A DNA stretch of 39,912 nucleotides from Candidatus Roizmanbacteria bacterium RIFCSPHIGHO2_02_FULL_38_11 (GCA_001788015.1 MFZO01000002.1:6976-46887), one strand, 5' to 3'. Positions 7,634-16,324 are shown, numbered from the stretch's first letter. A program made the numbers and translations. The notes: generated by a model not told the origin, from the letters alone.

Positions 7634-9508
7634 TTAATTAACTTTAGGCTTTACTCCGACGATTTTTTGAAACTCGTCCCCGTCCAAGCTTTCGGTTTTC
7701 ATCAGGGCTGCTGCTACTTTGTCTAGCATTTCTTTCTTTTCTTTTATTGTCTGGATGGCAACTTGGTATCTTGAAGTAATAATTTTTTTCACTTCCGAAT
7801 CAATTTTAGCCAGCATATCCTGCGAAACGGTATTCTGTTCCCAATATGTTTTACCCCACTCTGTGATATCCATGGTAGGCCCAAAATTGATTGGACCAAG
7901 CTGACTCATTCCATACTCGACGACCATGGCTTTGGCAATTTGAGTAGCTTGATCAAAATCATTTGCCGCTCCGGTTGTGATTTCGTTAAAGATTGCTTCT
8001 TCTGCGGCTCTTCCTCCCATCATCACTGTGATTCGCTCCAAGAGGTTGGTTTTTGTCTCGTGCAGTTTATCCTTTACGGGAGGAATCAAGGTAAAACCAA
8101 GAGCCATTCCCCGAGAAACAATAGAAATTCGATGCACCGGATCTGTATGAGGTAAAAAGTGGGATACGATTGCGTGTCCGGCTTCGTGATAGGCGGTCAA
8201 CTTTTTGTCAAGATCTGACTGCAAACGCTTTTTTTCCGGTCCGAGTTTAACTTTGGTCGCAGCTTCTTCGATATCATCCATAGTAATCTTATCTTTCCCT
8301 TGTCGTGCAGCATAAATTGCCGCTTCATTGAGCATGTTTTCAAGATCTGCTCCCGAGAAACCAACGGTGCGCTTTGCGACTTTTTCCCAGTCCACCTCTG
8401 GGGTGAACGGTTTTCCGTTTGCATGAATTTTTATGATTGCTTTTCTTCCTTCGAGATCGGGAAAGTCGACGATGATTCTTCGATCAAATCGTCCAGGTCG
8501 AAGCAGGGCAGTATCTAAAAGATCGCCTCGGTTGGTGGCCGCCACTACAACCACTTGTTCGTTTGGATTAAACCCGTCCATCTCAACCAAGATTTGGTTC
8601 AAGGTTTGTTCCCGCTCGTCGTGCGATGGCATGACTCCAACAGAGCGCGCCCGGCCAATGGCATCGACTTCGTCTATAAAAATAATCGAAGGCGCACTTT
8701 TTTTGGCCGTGGCGAAAAGATCCCGTACTCGAGCGGCGCCAATGCCAACGAGCATTTCCATGAACTCGCTACCTGCAATTGAGAAAAAAGGTACGCCGGC
8801 TTCGCCGGCTACCGCCTTGGCAAGGAGGGTTTTACCACAACCCGAAGGCCCAATAAGGATTACGCCTTTAGGGGTTCTGGCGCCTAATTTTTTATATTTT
8901 TCCGGATGCTTCAGAAAGTCAACGATTTCTTCCAGTTCTTTTTTCGCTTCATCGACCCCGGCCACGTTGTTAAAAGTTATTTTGGGGAGATCTTTACTAA
9001 AGCGTTTTGCCCTTGATTGGCCAAAAGAAAAGACAGATTCTTGCGCTCCTTTTGCTTGGCGAAAGAGAAAAATAAAAAAGGCAACCATCAAAATAGTAGG
9101 AATAATATTGCTTAAAAAATTGATGATGCCTACAGATCCTTGGGTATCTTTTATGACGACATTTAAAGATGAAGAGTCTATGTTTGCGTCTCTCAGCGTC
9201 TTTAAGAAACTGTCGCCCTGTTCTTTATAGGTTAGAGCGAGTTTATCATTTTTGTAGTAAGCGATGATTTTATTATCTATGATTTCAACCTTCTTAATTT
9301 TTCCTTCTTTTATTTCTTTGATAATCGTCGTAAAAGACTTTTCCGGAAGAGTCTGCTTGATTTCCTTTGAGAGCGAGTTAAAGATGTAATAGACAAAAAG
9401 CCCGACGAAGGCGATAATAAAAACTGTTTTAAGATCGAAGTTAAATTTAAACTCGGCTATTTTTTTAATCGGGCTGCCATTTTTTTTTAGGTTCCTGGAG
9501 TTGGCCAT
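7634..9508 (-). CDS. ftsH: ATP-dependent zinc metalloprotease FtsH
   Basis: A membrane-anchored AAA+ protease that degrades unassembled membrane proteins and regulators. Order of parts in 624 residues: TM1 about 28-45, external FtsH_ext domain about 50-125, TM2 about 129-150, AAA domain with Walker A GPSGCGKT (220-227) and Walker B IIFIDE (275-280), second region of homology ATNRGDLLDTALLRPGRFDRR, then the M41 domain with zinc motif HEAGH (441-445) and the third-ligand region TTGAANDFDQATQ. Two departures from the usual pattern: Walker A is normally GPPGTGKT, and the pore loop reads EMLVGIG where most FtsH have MFVGVG. Start at MANSRN; a poor TATCAA box lies 6 nt upstream. Confidence 0.95.
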   Translation of the reverse strand: MANSRNLKKNGSPIKKIAEFKFNFDLKTVFIIAFVGLFVYYIFNSLSKEIKQTLPEKSFTTIIKEIKEGKIKKVEIIDNKIIAYYKNDKLALTYKEQGDSFLKTLRDANIDSSSLNVVIKDTQGSVGIINFLSNIIPTILMVAFFIFLFRQAKGAQESVFSFGQSRAKRFSKDLPKITFNNVAGVDEAKKELEEIVDFLKHPEKYKKLGARTPKGVILIGPSGCGKTLLAKAVAGEAGVPFFSIAGSEFMEMLVGIGAARVRDLFATAKKSAPSIIFIDEVDAIGRARSVGVMPSHDEREQTLNQILVEMDGFNPNEQVVVVAATNRGDLLDTALLRPGRFDRRIIVDFPDLEGRKAIIKIHANGKPFTPEVDWEKVAKRTVGFSGADLENMLNEAAIYAARQGKDKITMDDIEEAATKVKLGPEKKRLQSDLDKKLTAYHEAGHAIVSHFLPHTDPVHRISIVSRGMALGFTLIPPVKDKLHETKTNLLERITVMMGGRAAEEAIFNEITTGAANDFDQATQIAKAMVVEYGMSQLGPINFGPTMDITEWGKTYWEQNTVSQDMLAKIDSEVKKIITSRYQVAIQTIKEKKEMLDKVAAALMKTESLDGDEFQKIVGVKPKVN

Positions 9509-9520
9509 AATGATTTGATA

Positions 9521-9566
9521 GATCCTTCGACTCCCCCGACGTTTCGTCGGGGTCGCTCAGGATGAA
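9521..9566. repeat. Hairpin repeat between divergent ftsH and tsaC-tsaE
   Basis: GATCCTTCGAC...GTCGCTCAGGATGA frames a perfect 8-bp hairpin CCCCGACG-TTT-CGTCGGGG (9534-9552). It lies between the two divergent genes; a related GATCCTTCGG...CTCAGGAC fragment is at about 4403-4433. Confidence 0.7.
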
Positions 9567-9606
9567 TTGGTCAAATTTCCACCAATTCATTTTAGCAGAT
9601 TTTTGT

Positions 9607-9620
9607 TACAATTGTTAACT
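9607..9620 (+). promoter_or_regulatory. -10 element for the t6A genes
   Basis: TACAAT at 9607-9612, 8 nt before the GTG start at 9621. It fits the leaderless layout and decides the start in favour of GTG 9621 rather than the TTG at 9567 or the ATG at 9651. Confidence 0.4.
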
Positions 9621-10727
9621 GTGAAAATAATACCGTTGGAAAAAGCTAAAATGAGAGAAATTTTAACAGTTTTGAACGCGGGTGGACTGATTGTTTCCCC
9701 ATCTGATACAGTTTATGGATTATTGGCTGATGCAACAAGTGAAAACGCTGTGCAAAAGCTGACGCAATTTAAGAACAGGCCTCCCGGAAAGCCAATCTCC
9801 GTTTTTGTTTCGGACTTTTCGATGCTTAAGGAACAGGTTGAGATTGAAAAAAAACAGCTACGTCTTCTTCAGGAACTATTGCCAGGACCGTTCACAGTAA
9901 TTTTACCCTCAGAGCATAAGGTTTCGCCGCTTCTTGAGTCTGAAAAGCGAACAATAGGACTTAGAATTCCTGACTACCGGTTTATTAAAACATTGGTGAG
10001 AAATTTTGGAAAACCAGTTACTGCAACATCTGCAAATTTAGCTGGACGCTCACCACATTATTCAGTTCAATCGCTACTTAATGAACTTCCAGAAAATAAA
10101 AAAAAATTGATAGATCTTATTGTCGATGCTGGAATGTTGCCAAGAAACAAACCGTCGACGATTGTTGATTTAACCGCTCCACAAATCAAAATCTTGAGAC
10201 AAGGCGACATTGTTTTTAAAGATAAAAAGACTTACATCTCAAAGTCTCCAGCGCAAACAATAAAAATAGCCGCCTTTATTTTGCAGAAAATTTTAAGGGA
10301 AAAAAGTAAAAAACCGTTGATTTTTATTTTAGAAGGAGAGCTAGGGGTTGGTAAAACAGTTTTTGTCAAAGGAATTGGAGAATTTTTAGGCATTAAAAAT
10401 ATTATTTCTCCAACCTACGTTGTTTATTATGAATATGTTTCGATTAATCAATTAATTGAAACATTCGTGCATGTAGATTTATACAATATTCAAGAGGCCG
10501 ATGAATTTAAATATTTAGGTTTGGAAAAGTATCTCAAGAAGGGAAACTTACTGTGTTTTGAATGGGGAGAAAAAGCAGGAGAGATAATAGATTTACTTAA
10601 GCAAAAGGGCAAAATAGCATATGTGAGGATAAGATATATAAGTGAGAAAAAAAGGGAGATTACGATTAGATTTGGTCAATCTCAAATGTCAAAACTGAAA
10701 TCTCAAAACCAAAACTCAAAACTTTAA
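9621..10727 (+). CDS. TsaC (Sua5/YrdC) fused to TsaE
   Basis: A 368-residue fusion of two enzymes of tRNA N6-threonylcarbamoyladenosine (t6A) synthesis. The N-terminal ~205 residues are a YrdC/Sua5 domain (IVSPSDTVYGLLADAT, KFKNRPPGKPISVFV, ATSANLAGRSPHYS), which makes threonylcarbamoyl-AMP from Thr, CO2 and ATP. The C-terminal ~150 residues are TsaE, a P-loop ATPase with Walker A EGELGVGKT, the SPTYVVYYEY and HVDLYNI motifs and CFEWGEKAG. The GTG at 9621 is chosen because the domain begins at VKIIPLEKAKM. The last residues (QMSKLKSQNQNSKL) are encoded by an AT-rich repeat. tsaD follows; tsaB is not in the window. Confidence 0.9.
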   Translation: MKIIPLEKAKMREILTVLNAGGLIVSPSDTVYGLLADATSENAVQKLTQFKNRPPGKPISVFVSDFSMLKEQVEIEKKQLRLLQELLPGPFTVILPSEHKVSPLLESEKRTIGLRIPDYRFIKTLVRNFGKPVTATSANLAGRSPHYSVQSLLNELPENKKKLIDLIVDAGMLPRNKPSTIVDLTAPQIKILRQGDIVFKDKKTYISKSPAQTIKIAAFILQKILREKSKKPLIFILEGELGVGKTVFVKGIGEFLGIKNIISPTYVVYYEYVSINQLIETFVHVDLYNIQEADEFKYLGLEKYLKKGNLLCFEWGEKAGEIIDLLKQKGKIAYVRIRYISEKKREITIRFGQSQMSKLKSQNQNSKL

Positions 10728-10790
10728 ATCTAAAAAAGATTTAAGGATTTAGGATTTGGATTTGACATTAAACATTTGAGTTTTGAGATT
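10678..10790. repeat. Long imperfect inverted repeat, family D copy 1
   Basis: Left arm elements AATCTCAAATGTCAAAAC and CTCAAAACTTTAAATC face right arm elements GATTTAAGGATTT and CATTTGAGTTTTGAGATT. The centre AAATCTAAAAAAGATTT forms the tip. It spans the end of tsaC-tsaE and the gap to tsaD. A sister copy is at 12647-12755 between sufC and sufB. Confidence 0.7.
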
Positions 10791-10795
10791 ATTTT

Positions 10796-11911
10796 ATGTT
10801 GATTCTTGCAATTGATACTTCTGCAGATGAGACTGCTGCAGCAGTAACATCTGAGAGAAAAGTTTTATCAAATGTAAGATATTCCCAAATATTACTTCAC
10901 AAAAAGTGGGGTGGAATTTATCCATCTGTTGCTAAAAGAGCACATGAGGAGAGGATTGATTGGGTGGTTGATGAGACCTTTAAAAAGTTAAAAGTTAAAA
11001 GTGAAAAGTTAAAAGTTGAAGACGTTGATTATATTGCGGTTACGCAAGGACCTGGATTGGCGGTGGCTTTGGAGGTTGGAATCAAGAAAGCTGTTGAATT
11101 AGCCAAAAAATATAAAAAAAAATTAATTTCTGTAAATCATCTTGAAGGACATATCTATTCATGTTTTGTCCAAAACAGCAATGGCAATCCAAAAAGAGAT
11201 TTTAGATTTCCCTATCTCGCACTTATCGTATCGGGTGGTCATACAGAGATAGTTTTATTTAAGGACCAGGTTGATTATAAAGTATTAGGTGAGACAAGAG
11301 ATGATGCCGCAGGTGAAGCTTTGGATAAGGCAGCAAGAATGTTGGGATTTGGATATCCTGGAGGATCGGTAATAGAGAGATTGGCATCGGAAGTCGATAA
11401 CAAGGATTTTTTTAATTTTCCACGCCCGATGATCAAATCAAACAATCTAGACTTTTCTTTTTCCGGTCTAAAGACGTCTTTTTATTATTTTCTTCATTCT
11501 CGTGTCATTGCGAGGAGCAAAGCGACGAAGCAATCTCATTTGAGATCGCCACGTCCCGCCTTTGGCGGGACTCGCGATGACAATAATATTGCGTTGGATA
11601 TACGTCAACTAGCAAGTTCCTTTCAAGAAGCAGTATTTGAAACTTTGTTGATTAAAACAGACCTAGCGATTAAACAGACAACCATTAACAGGATTGTTGT
11701 CGGAGGGGGAGTAATTGCGAATCTATATCTAAGAAAACTGTTGAGAATATTAGTTAAAAAATATAGAGGCGAGGTTTTATTTCCGCCTTTTAAATATTTG
11801 ACTGGAGACAATGCGGCGATGATCGGAGTTGCCGCCAATTATAAAGCAAAAAAAAGATTATTCGTCAAAGACTTTAAGTTGGAAAGAATTCCTCGGTTAC
11901 GGCTTTCGTAG
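10796..11911 (+). CDS. tsaD: tRNA N6-adenosine threonylcarbamoyltransferase TsaD
   Basis: TsaD transfers the threonylcarbamoyl group to A37 of ANN-decoding tRNAs. Visible family blocks are LAIDTSADETAAAV (the usual Cys of TSCDET is Ala here), the metal-binding HLEGH (His115, His119), LIVSGGHTEIV, DDAAGEALDKAARMLGFGYPGG, FSFSGLKTSFYYFL, VVGGGVIANLYLR and TGDNAAMIGVAA. Residues about 237-262 (RVIARSKATKQSH through GTRDD) do not belong to the family: they are encoded by a 78-bp family B repeat at 11504-11581, inserted in frame in a loop after FSGLKT. A second low-complexity insert (KKLKVKSEKLKVED) lies near residue 62. The fold seems intact. It follows the TsaC-TsaE fusion. Confidence 0.95.
   Translation: MLILAIDTSADETAAAVTSERKVLSNVRYSQILLHKKWGGIYPSVAKRAHEERIDWVVDETFKKLKVKSEKLKVEDVDYIAVTQGPGLAVALEVGIKKAVELAKKYKKKLISVNHLEGHIYSCFVQNSNGNPKRDFRFPYLALIVSGGHTEIVLFKDQVDYKVLGETRDDAAGEALDKAARMLGFGYPGGSVIERLASEVDNKDFFNFPRPMIKSNNLDFSFSGLKTSFYYFLHSRVIARSKATKQSHLRSPRPAFGGTRDDNNIALDIRQLASSFQEAVFETLLIKTDLAIKQTTINRIVVGGGVIANLYLRKLLRILVKKYRGEVLFPPFKYLTGDNAAMIGVAANYKAKKRLFVKDFKLERIPRLRLS
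11504..11581 (+). repeat. Family B palindromic repeat inside tsaD
   Basis: Begins GTCATTGCGAGGAGC, has GAAGCAATCTCATTTGAGAT at the centre, and ends CTCGCGATGAC. Exactly 78 bp (26 codons) with no stop in the tsaD frame. The second half contains a secondary GTCCCGCC-TTT-GGCGGGAC hairpin, a substitution inside the right arm. Confidence 0.9.
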
Positions 11912-11926
11912 AGTGAAGAATTGAGG

Positions 11927-11939
11927 TATAATTTATAGC
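11927..11939 (+). promoter_or_regulatory. -10 element for the suf operon
   Basis: A consensus TATAAT at 11927-11932 is followed by 7 nt and the ATG of sufC at 11940. No Shine-Dalgarno sequence and no strong -35. This is the clearest leaderless start on the + strand. Confidence 0.55.
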
Positions 11940-12665
11940 ATGCTAGTATTAAAAAACTTGAGGGTAAAGGTTGGAAAAATGACTATAATTAAGGACATCA
12001 ATTTTAATTTCGAAAAGGGAAAAATGTATGCAATCATGGGGCCAAACGGATCTGGGAAATCAACATTGGCTTTTGCAATTGCCGGACACCCGGCATATAA
12101 GTTAGAGTCCGGAAGTATGAGGTTTGAAGGAAGGAATATTTCAGAGTTGAGTCCAGACAAAAGAGCCAAACTTGGAATGTTCCTTTCATTCCAAACTCCG
12201 CTAGCTCTGTCAGGCATCAACGTTTTTCAACTTCTTCGGATCGCTCTAGCCAATAAAAAAGATCCATTGGCTTTAAAAAAAAAGATTGAGACAATTGCAA
12301 AAAAACTTGGTATTAAGAGTCAACTTGCTGAGAGATCATTAAATGAAGGAGCTTCGGGAGGGGAAAAGAAAAAACTCGAGATGCTTCAAGCTGCGATCCT
12401 GGATCCAAAGCTTCTCATATTCGACGAAATAGATACGGGCGTCGATGTAGACGCGCTCAGGACGATTGCAAAATTCATGAATGAGAATAAAGATGGAAAA
12501 ACTTATATTTTGATTACCCACTACAACAGAATATTACATTACATAAGACCAGATAAAGTGCTGATATTAATGAACGGAAGGCTTATGAAAGTTGGAAGCG
12601 CGAAGTTAGCTGAAGAGATCGAAAAAAGCGGATATGAGAAAATTATGTCAAATGTCAAAAGTTAA
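11940..12665 (+). CDS. sufC: Fe-S cluster assembly ATPase SufC
   Basis: An ABC-type ATPase of the SUF scaffold complex SufBC(D). In 241 residues: Walker A GPNGSGKST (near residue 34), Q-loop FLSFQTP, signature motif EGASGGEKKKLEM (consensus FSGGEKKR), Walker B LLIFDEIDTGVD and the switch His in LITHYNR. The long signature spacing and DEIDTGVD are SufC hallmarks that separate it from transport ATPases. First gene of the suf run (sufC-sufB-sufD-like-sufS-sufU) and served by its own TATAAT box. Its last residues (MSNVKS) and the gap to sufB lie in an AT-rich inverted repeat. Confidence 0.95.
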   Translation: MLVLKNLRVKVGKMTIIKDINFNFEKGKMYAIMGPNGSGKSTLAFAIAGHPAYKLESGSMRFEGRNISELSPDKRAKLGMFLSFQTPLALSGINVFQLLRIALANKKDPLALKKKIETIAKKLGIKSQLAERSLNEGASGGEKKKLEMLQAAILDPKLLIFDEIDTGVDVDALRTIAKFMNENKDGKTYILITHYNRILHYIRPDKVLILMNGRLMKVGSAKLAEEIEKSGYEKIMSNVKS

Positions 12666-12755
12666 ATATCAAAACCAAAACTCAAATCTTAAAATCTAAA
12701 AAGATTTAGGATTTTACATTTGGATTTGACATCTAACATTTGAGCTTTGAATTTA
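12647..12755. repeat. Long imperfect inverted repeat, family D copy 2
   Basis: Same order of elements as 10678-10790: ATGTCAAATGTCAAAAG, ATCAAAACCAAAACTC, AAATCTAAAAAGATTTAGG, TTTGGATTTGACAT, AACATTTGAG. It covers the end of sufC and the gap before sufB and would fold as a long hairpin in the mRNA. Confidence 0.7.
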
Positions 12756-12759
12756 AATT

Positions 12760-14163
12760 ATGCAAGATCCAACAGTTTCTAATTTAGATTTTGAGTATCG
12801 CTACGGATTCTCGATGCCGCAGAAATACACCTTTAAATCAAAAAAAGGGTTGGATCAAGATGTGGTAAAAAGCATATCTGATATTAAGCGTGAACCTGCC
12901 TGGATGAGGGATTTTAGATTAAATTCCTATCGTATCTTTAAGCAAAAGCCTATGCCCTCCTGGGGGGCAGACTTAACTGATATAAATTTTGACGATATAT
13001 ACTATTACATTAAACCTACTGATAAACAAGTAAATTCTTGGGGAGATCTTCCCAAAGAAATCAAAGAAACATACGATAGGATCGGAGTACCGGAGGCTGA
13101 AAAGAAATTTTTAGCAGGGGTTTCTGCACAATATGAATCTGAAGTCGTTTATGAAAGTATTAATAGAGAATTGAAAAAGATCGGAGTTATTTTCTGTGAT
13201 ATGGATACCGGTTTGAGAAAATATCCCGATATAGTTAAAAAATATTTTGGGAAGCTCATTCCTCCTCACGATAACAAATTTGCAGCTCTAAATTCAGCGG
13301 TTTGGTCGGGCGGGTCTTTTGTCTACGTTCCAAAGGGAGTTAAGGTAAAGTTGCCACTGCAGGCTTATTTTCGTATCAATGCTGAAAGATTTGGTCAGTT
13401 TGAACGAACATTAATTATAGCGGAAGAAGGAAGTTATATTCACTACATAGAAGGTTGTACTGCCCCTATATATACAACAAATTCTATCCACGCAGCAGTA
13501 GTCGAGATTTTTGTCCACAAAAATGCCAGAGTCCGCTACACAACTGTTCAAAACTGGAGCAATAATGTCTATAACCTAGTTACCAAAAGGGCGCGGGCTG
13601 ATGAAAATGCAGTGATGGAATGGGTTGATTGCAACATTGGAAGCAAGGTGACAATGAAGTATCCCAGCGTCTATCTTTTTGGTGAGGGAGCAAAAGGTGA
13701 GGTTTTATCTATCGCCTTTGCGGGTAACGGTCAACATCAAGACGCCGGAGCTAAAATGTTACACTTTGCTCCTAACACCTCCTCACGCATAATTTCAAAA
13801 TCTATCTCCAAAAATGGAGGTAGAACTTCGTATAGGGGTTTAGTACAGGTTATGCCAGGAGCTAAAAAATCTTCGGTATTCGTCAGCTGCGATGCTCTCA
13901 TCCTTGACGAGCAGTCCAGATCGGACACTTATCCTTATATGAAAATAAAAGAAAACGATGTAACAGTGCAGCACGAGGCAACTGTAGAAAAAATCGGGGA
14001 AGAAAAACTTTTTTATCTAACCTCAAAAGGTATCTCAAGATCGGATGCGGAGGGACTTTTAGTAAACGGGTTTATTGAGCCGGTAGTCAAAGAAATACCG
14101 TTAGAATATTCAATAGAGCTAAATCGACTTATTAATTTAGAGATGTCTGGTAGTGTCGGATAA
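12760..14163 (+). CDS. sufB: Fe-S cluster scaffold protein SufB
   Basis: 467 residues, the usual SufB length. Recognisable blocks: [20 protein letters not shown] near the N-terminus, [114 protein letters not shown] and [20 protein letters not shown] with the C-terminal [20 protein letters not shown]. SufB builds the nascent cluster with SufC and SufD in the cytosol. A family D hairpin precedes it, so it may be translated at a level different from sufC. Confidence 0.95.
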   Translation: MQDPTVSNLDFEYRYGFSMPQKYTFKSKKGLDQDVVKSISDIKREPAWMRDFRLNSYRIFKQKPMPSWGADLTDINFDDIYYYIKPTDKQVNSWGDLPKEIKETYDRIGVPEAEKKFLAGVSAQYESEVVYESINRELKKIGVIFCDMDTGLRKYPDIVKKYFGKLIPPHDNKFAALNSAVWSGGSFVYVPKGVKVKLPLQAYFRINAERFGQFERTLIIAEEGSYIHYIEGCTAPIYTTNSIHAAVVEIFVHKNARVRYTTVQNWSNNVYNLVTKRARADENAVMEWVDCNIGSKVTMKYPSVYLFGEGAKGEVLSIAFAGNGQHQDAGAKMLHFAPNTSSRIISKSISKNGGRTSYRGLVQVMPGAKKSSVFVSCDALILDEQSRSDTYPYMKIKENDVTVQHEATVEKIGEEKLFYLTSKGISRSDAEGLLVNGFIEPVVKEIPLEYSIELNRLINLEMSGSVG

Positions 14164-14181
14164 CTTCATGGAACATATAAC

Positions 14182-14748
14182 ATGAAACATGTAACATTTT
14201 TAAATATCAATGAAGAAAAACGAGAGAAATTTATTTTTAATAAATCGGGAAAATACATTGTTTTTTTTCATAATTTATCGGGAAAATTTTTCTTTGATTT
14301 AAAAGCAAAGGGAATAGATTTGGACATATACGGTTTATTCGTGGGAAGAAACAAAAATCAGTTTAAAGTGGAGACTATACAAAGACACATTGCTCCGGAG
14401 TCAACTTCAAACTTGCTAATAAAAGGTGTTTTTTACGACGAATCAAAGTTTATTTATCAGGGGTTGATCCGAATCGAAAAAGAAGCTCAGAAATCGCACG
14501 CTTACCAAAAAAACCAAAATATCATCATGTCTGATAAGTGTTTTATTGACTCCAGACCCTTCCTGGAAATTTTAGCCAACGATGTATTCTGTACACACGG
14601 TTCTACAACTGGAAAATTGAACCAGAATAAAATTTACTATTTGCAAACTAGGATGCTGGATAAAAGCGCGGCAGAAAAGCTTCTTATTGATGGATTTATT
14701 CGTGAGATTACTGCTAAAATAGGAGAATATGGACATAAAATCTCTTAA
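14182..14748 (+). CDS. Short SufD-like (SufBD-domain) protein
   Basis: 188 residues, less than half of a canonical SufD. The C-terminal part keeps the SufBD pattern: SHAYQKNQNIIMSDKCFIDSRPFLEILANDVFCTHGSTTGKLNQ, followed by YYLQTRMLDKSAAEKLLIDGFI. The HGSTTG His corresponds to the functionally important SufD histidine region. The N-terminal half of SufD is missing and replaced by a brief beta-rich region. Its position between sufB and sufS supports a SufD role, presumably pairing with SufB in a slimmed SufBCD complex. It begins 18 nt after sufB and overlaps sufS by 20 nt, so translational coupling is likely. Confidence 0.8.
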   Translation: MKHVTFLNINEEKREKFIFNKSGKYIVFFHNLSGKFFFDLKAKGIDLDIYGLFVGRNKNQFKVETIQRHIAPESTSNLLIKGVFYDESKFIYQGLIRIEKEAQKSHAYQKNQNIIMSDKCFIDSRPFLEILANDVFCTHGSTTGKLNQNKIYYLQTRMLDKSAAEKLLIDGFIREITAKIGEYGHKIS

Positions 14749-15958
14749 GTCTGACTTCCCAATTTTTAAAAATATTCCCTCATTAGTATATTTGGATTCG
14801 ACAGCCACGTCTCTCAAGCCAAAATCTGTAATTGATAAGGAAATCGAATACTACGAAAAATATAGTGCAAATGTTTTTCGTGGCGTCTATAAAATATCGG
14901 AAAAAGCAACCGAAGAATATGAGGAAACGCGGAAAATAATTGCTGATTTTATCAACGCGGAAAAAACCGACGAAATAATTTTTACCAGAAGTACAACCGA
15001 ATCTATCAATTTAGTTGCCTACTCGTTGGGTAGAAAGATTATCAACCAAGGTGACGATATCGTTACCTCGATTATGGAACATCATTCTAACTTTGTCCCT
15101 TGGCAGCAATTAGCTTTAGAGAACGGGGCAACTTTTAAGGTAATCGATATTACAGACGACGGTTTCTTGGATTTAGACTTCGCTATGTTAGACAAAATCA
15201 TTACAAAGAAAACTAAAATCCTGGCTTTGACATATATTTCAAATGTTCTGGGAACTATTAATCCAATAAAAAAAATTGCAAAAGCTGTAAAGTCTATTAA
15301 TCCCAAAGTAATAGTAGTTGTTGACGCAGCGCAAGCAGTGCCGCACATGAATGTTAATGTTCAGGATTTGGGTTGTGATTTTCTGACATTTTCATCTCAT
15401 AAAATGCTAGGGCCTACAGGAGTCGGAGTTTTGTGGGGGAGATACGAACTTCTGGCTGAAATGTTCCCTTTCAATTATGGCGGAGAAATGATTCAAGAGG
15501 TATACATTGATAAAACAATCTTTAAAAGTCCCCCGCATAAATTTGAAGCGGGTACTCCGCATATTTCCGGCGTCATAGCTCTTAAAGAGGCGATAAATTA
15601 CTTAAAACGCATTGGAATGGATCATGTGCGGGCGCATGAGAAAAAGATTCTGCATTATGCAATCGATAGTCTTGAGACAGAATATGGCAAGAAAATTAAA
15701 ATTATTGGGCCAAGGACGCTCGAAAATCGAGCCGGAATCGTTGCTTTTACTTTTGCTGGCTACCACTCTCATGACATTGCTCAAGTCCTTGACGAGGAAG
15801 GTGTCTGTATCCGAGCCGGTCATCACTGCGCAATGCCGCTTCATAACAGGCTAGGAGTTAACGCATCGGCTAGAGCAAGTTTTTATATTTACAATACGAA
15901 CTACGATGTTGATATGATAGTCAATGGTTTAAAAAAAGTAATAAAGATTTTAGGATAA
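14729..15958 (+). CDS. sufS: Cysteine desulfurase SufS
   Basis: A PLP enzyme that takes sulfur from cysteine as an enzyme persulfide for Fe-S assembly. 409 residues. The PLP lysine is Lys225 in FSSHKMLGPTGVG, the DAAQAVPHM and ESINLVAYS blocks bind the cofactor, and the persulfide-carrying Cys367 is in RAGHHCAMPLHNRLG, the short-loop type of group II (SufS/CsdA) desulfurases. The start has an AGGAG element 5 nt before the ATG, in contrast to the leaderless first genes. sufU follows after 3 nt, consistent with the SufS-SufU pairing of Gram-positive-type systems. Confidence 0.95.
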   Translation: MDIKSLKSDFPIFKNIPSLVYLDSTATSLKPKSVIDKEIEYYEKYSANVFRGVYKISEKATEEYEETRKIIADFINAEKTDEIIFTRSTTESINLVAYSLGRKIINQGDDIVTSIMEHHSNFVPWQQLALENGATFKVIDITDDGFLDLDFAMLDKIITKKTKILALTYISNVLGTINPIKKIAKAVKSINPKVIVVVDAAQAVPHMNVNVQDLGCDFLTFSSHKMLGPTGVGVLWGRYELLAEMFPFNYGGEMIQEVYIDKTIFKSPPHKFEAGTPHISGVIALKEAINYLKRIGMDHVRAHEKKILHYAIDSLETEYGKKIKIIGPRTLENRAGIVAFTFAGYHSHDIAQVLDEEGVCIRAGHHCAMPLHNRLGVNASARASFYIYNTNYDVDMIVNGLKKVIKILG

Positions 15959-15961
15959 GAT

Positions 15962-16318
15962 ATGAATATTTACAGTGAAGTTATTTTGGATCATTACCGC
16001 TATCCTAGAAATTTTGGTAGCATCAAAGACCCTTCAAAAAGGTCCGTTCTTTTTAATCCTTCATGCGGAGACAAGATTGAGCTTGATGTAATCTTTAAAA
16101 AAGATAAGGTAGAAGAAATCAAATTCAGAGGACAAGGATGTGCTATATCACAGGCTTCAGCTTCTATCTTGACGGATCATGTATTGGGAAAAGCAAAAGA
16201 TGAATTGAAAAAGATCGACAAAGAATTTATGATTAAACTATTGGGGATAGAATTAGGGCCGAATAGAATTAAATGCGCACTTTTGCCGTTAGAGGCTTTA
16301 CACAAACTTATAAGTTAA
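15962..16318 (+). CDS. sufU: SufU-type sulfur-transfer/scaffold protein
   Basis: 118 residues of the IscU/SufU fold. The three cysteines and the Asp that bind zinc or a cluster are in place: NPSCGDKIELDV, RGQGCAISQASASILTDHVLG and RIKCALLPLEALHKL. The SufU-specific region between the second and third Cys is shorter than in Bacillus (~147 aa total). In Firmicutes SufU is a zinc protein that accepts sulfur from SufS; that role is inferred here from its adjacency to sufS. It ends the suf run and is separated from the ferredoxin gene by a family C repeat. Confidence 0.9.
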   Translation: MNIYSEVILDHYRYPRNFGSIKDPSKRSVLFNPSCGDKIELDVIFKKDKVEEIKFRGQGCAISQASASILTDHVLGKAKDELKKIDKEFMIKLLGIELGPNRIKCALLPLEALHKLIS

Positions 16319-16324
16319 CATCCT

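Noticed and set aside
8433-9230. 265-codon open frame on the + strand opposite ftsH
   Set aside because: It is an antisense shadow of a well-supported FtsH coding region and its product (Ser/Arg/Pro-rich) resembles no protein family.
9567-9620. TTG start 18 codons upstream for the TsaC-TsaE fusion
   Set aside because: The extension crosses the TACAAT promoter element and does not resemble the start of a Sua5/YrdC domain.
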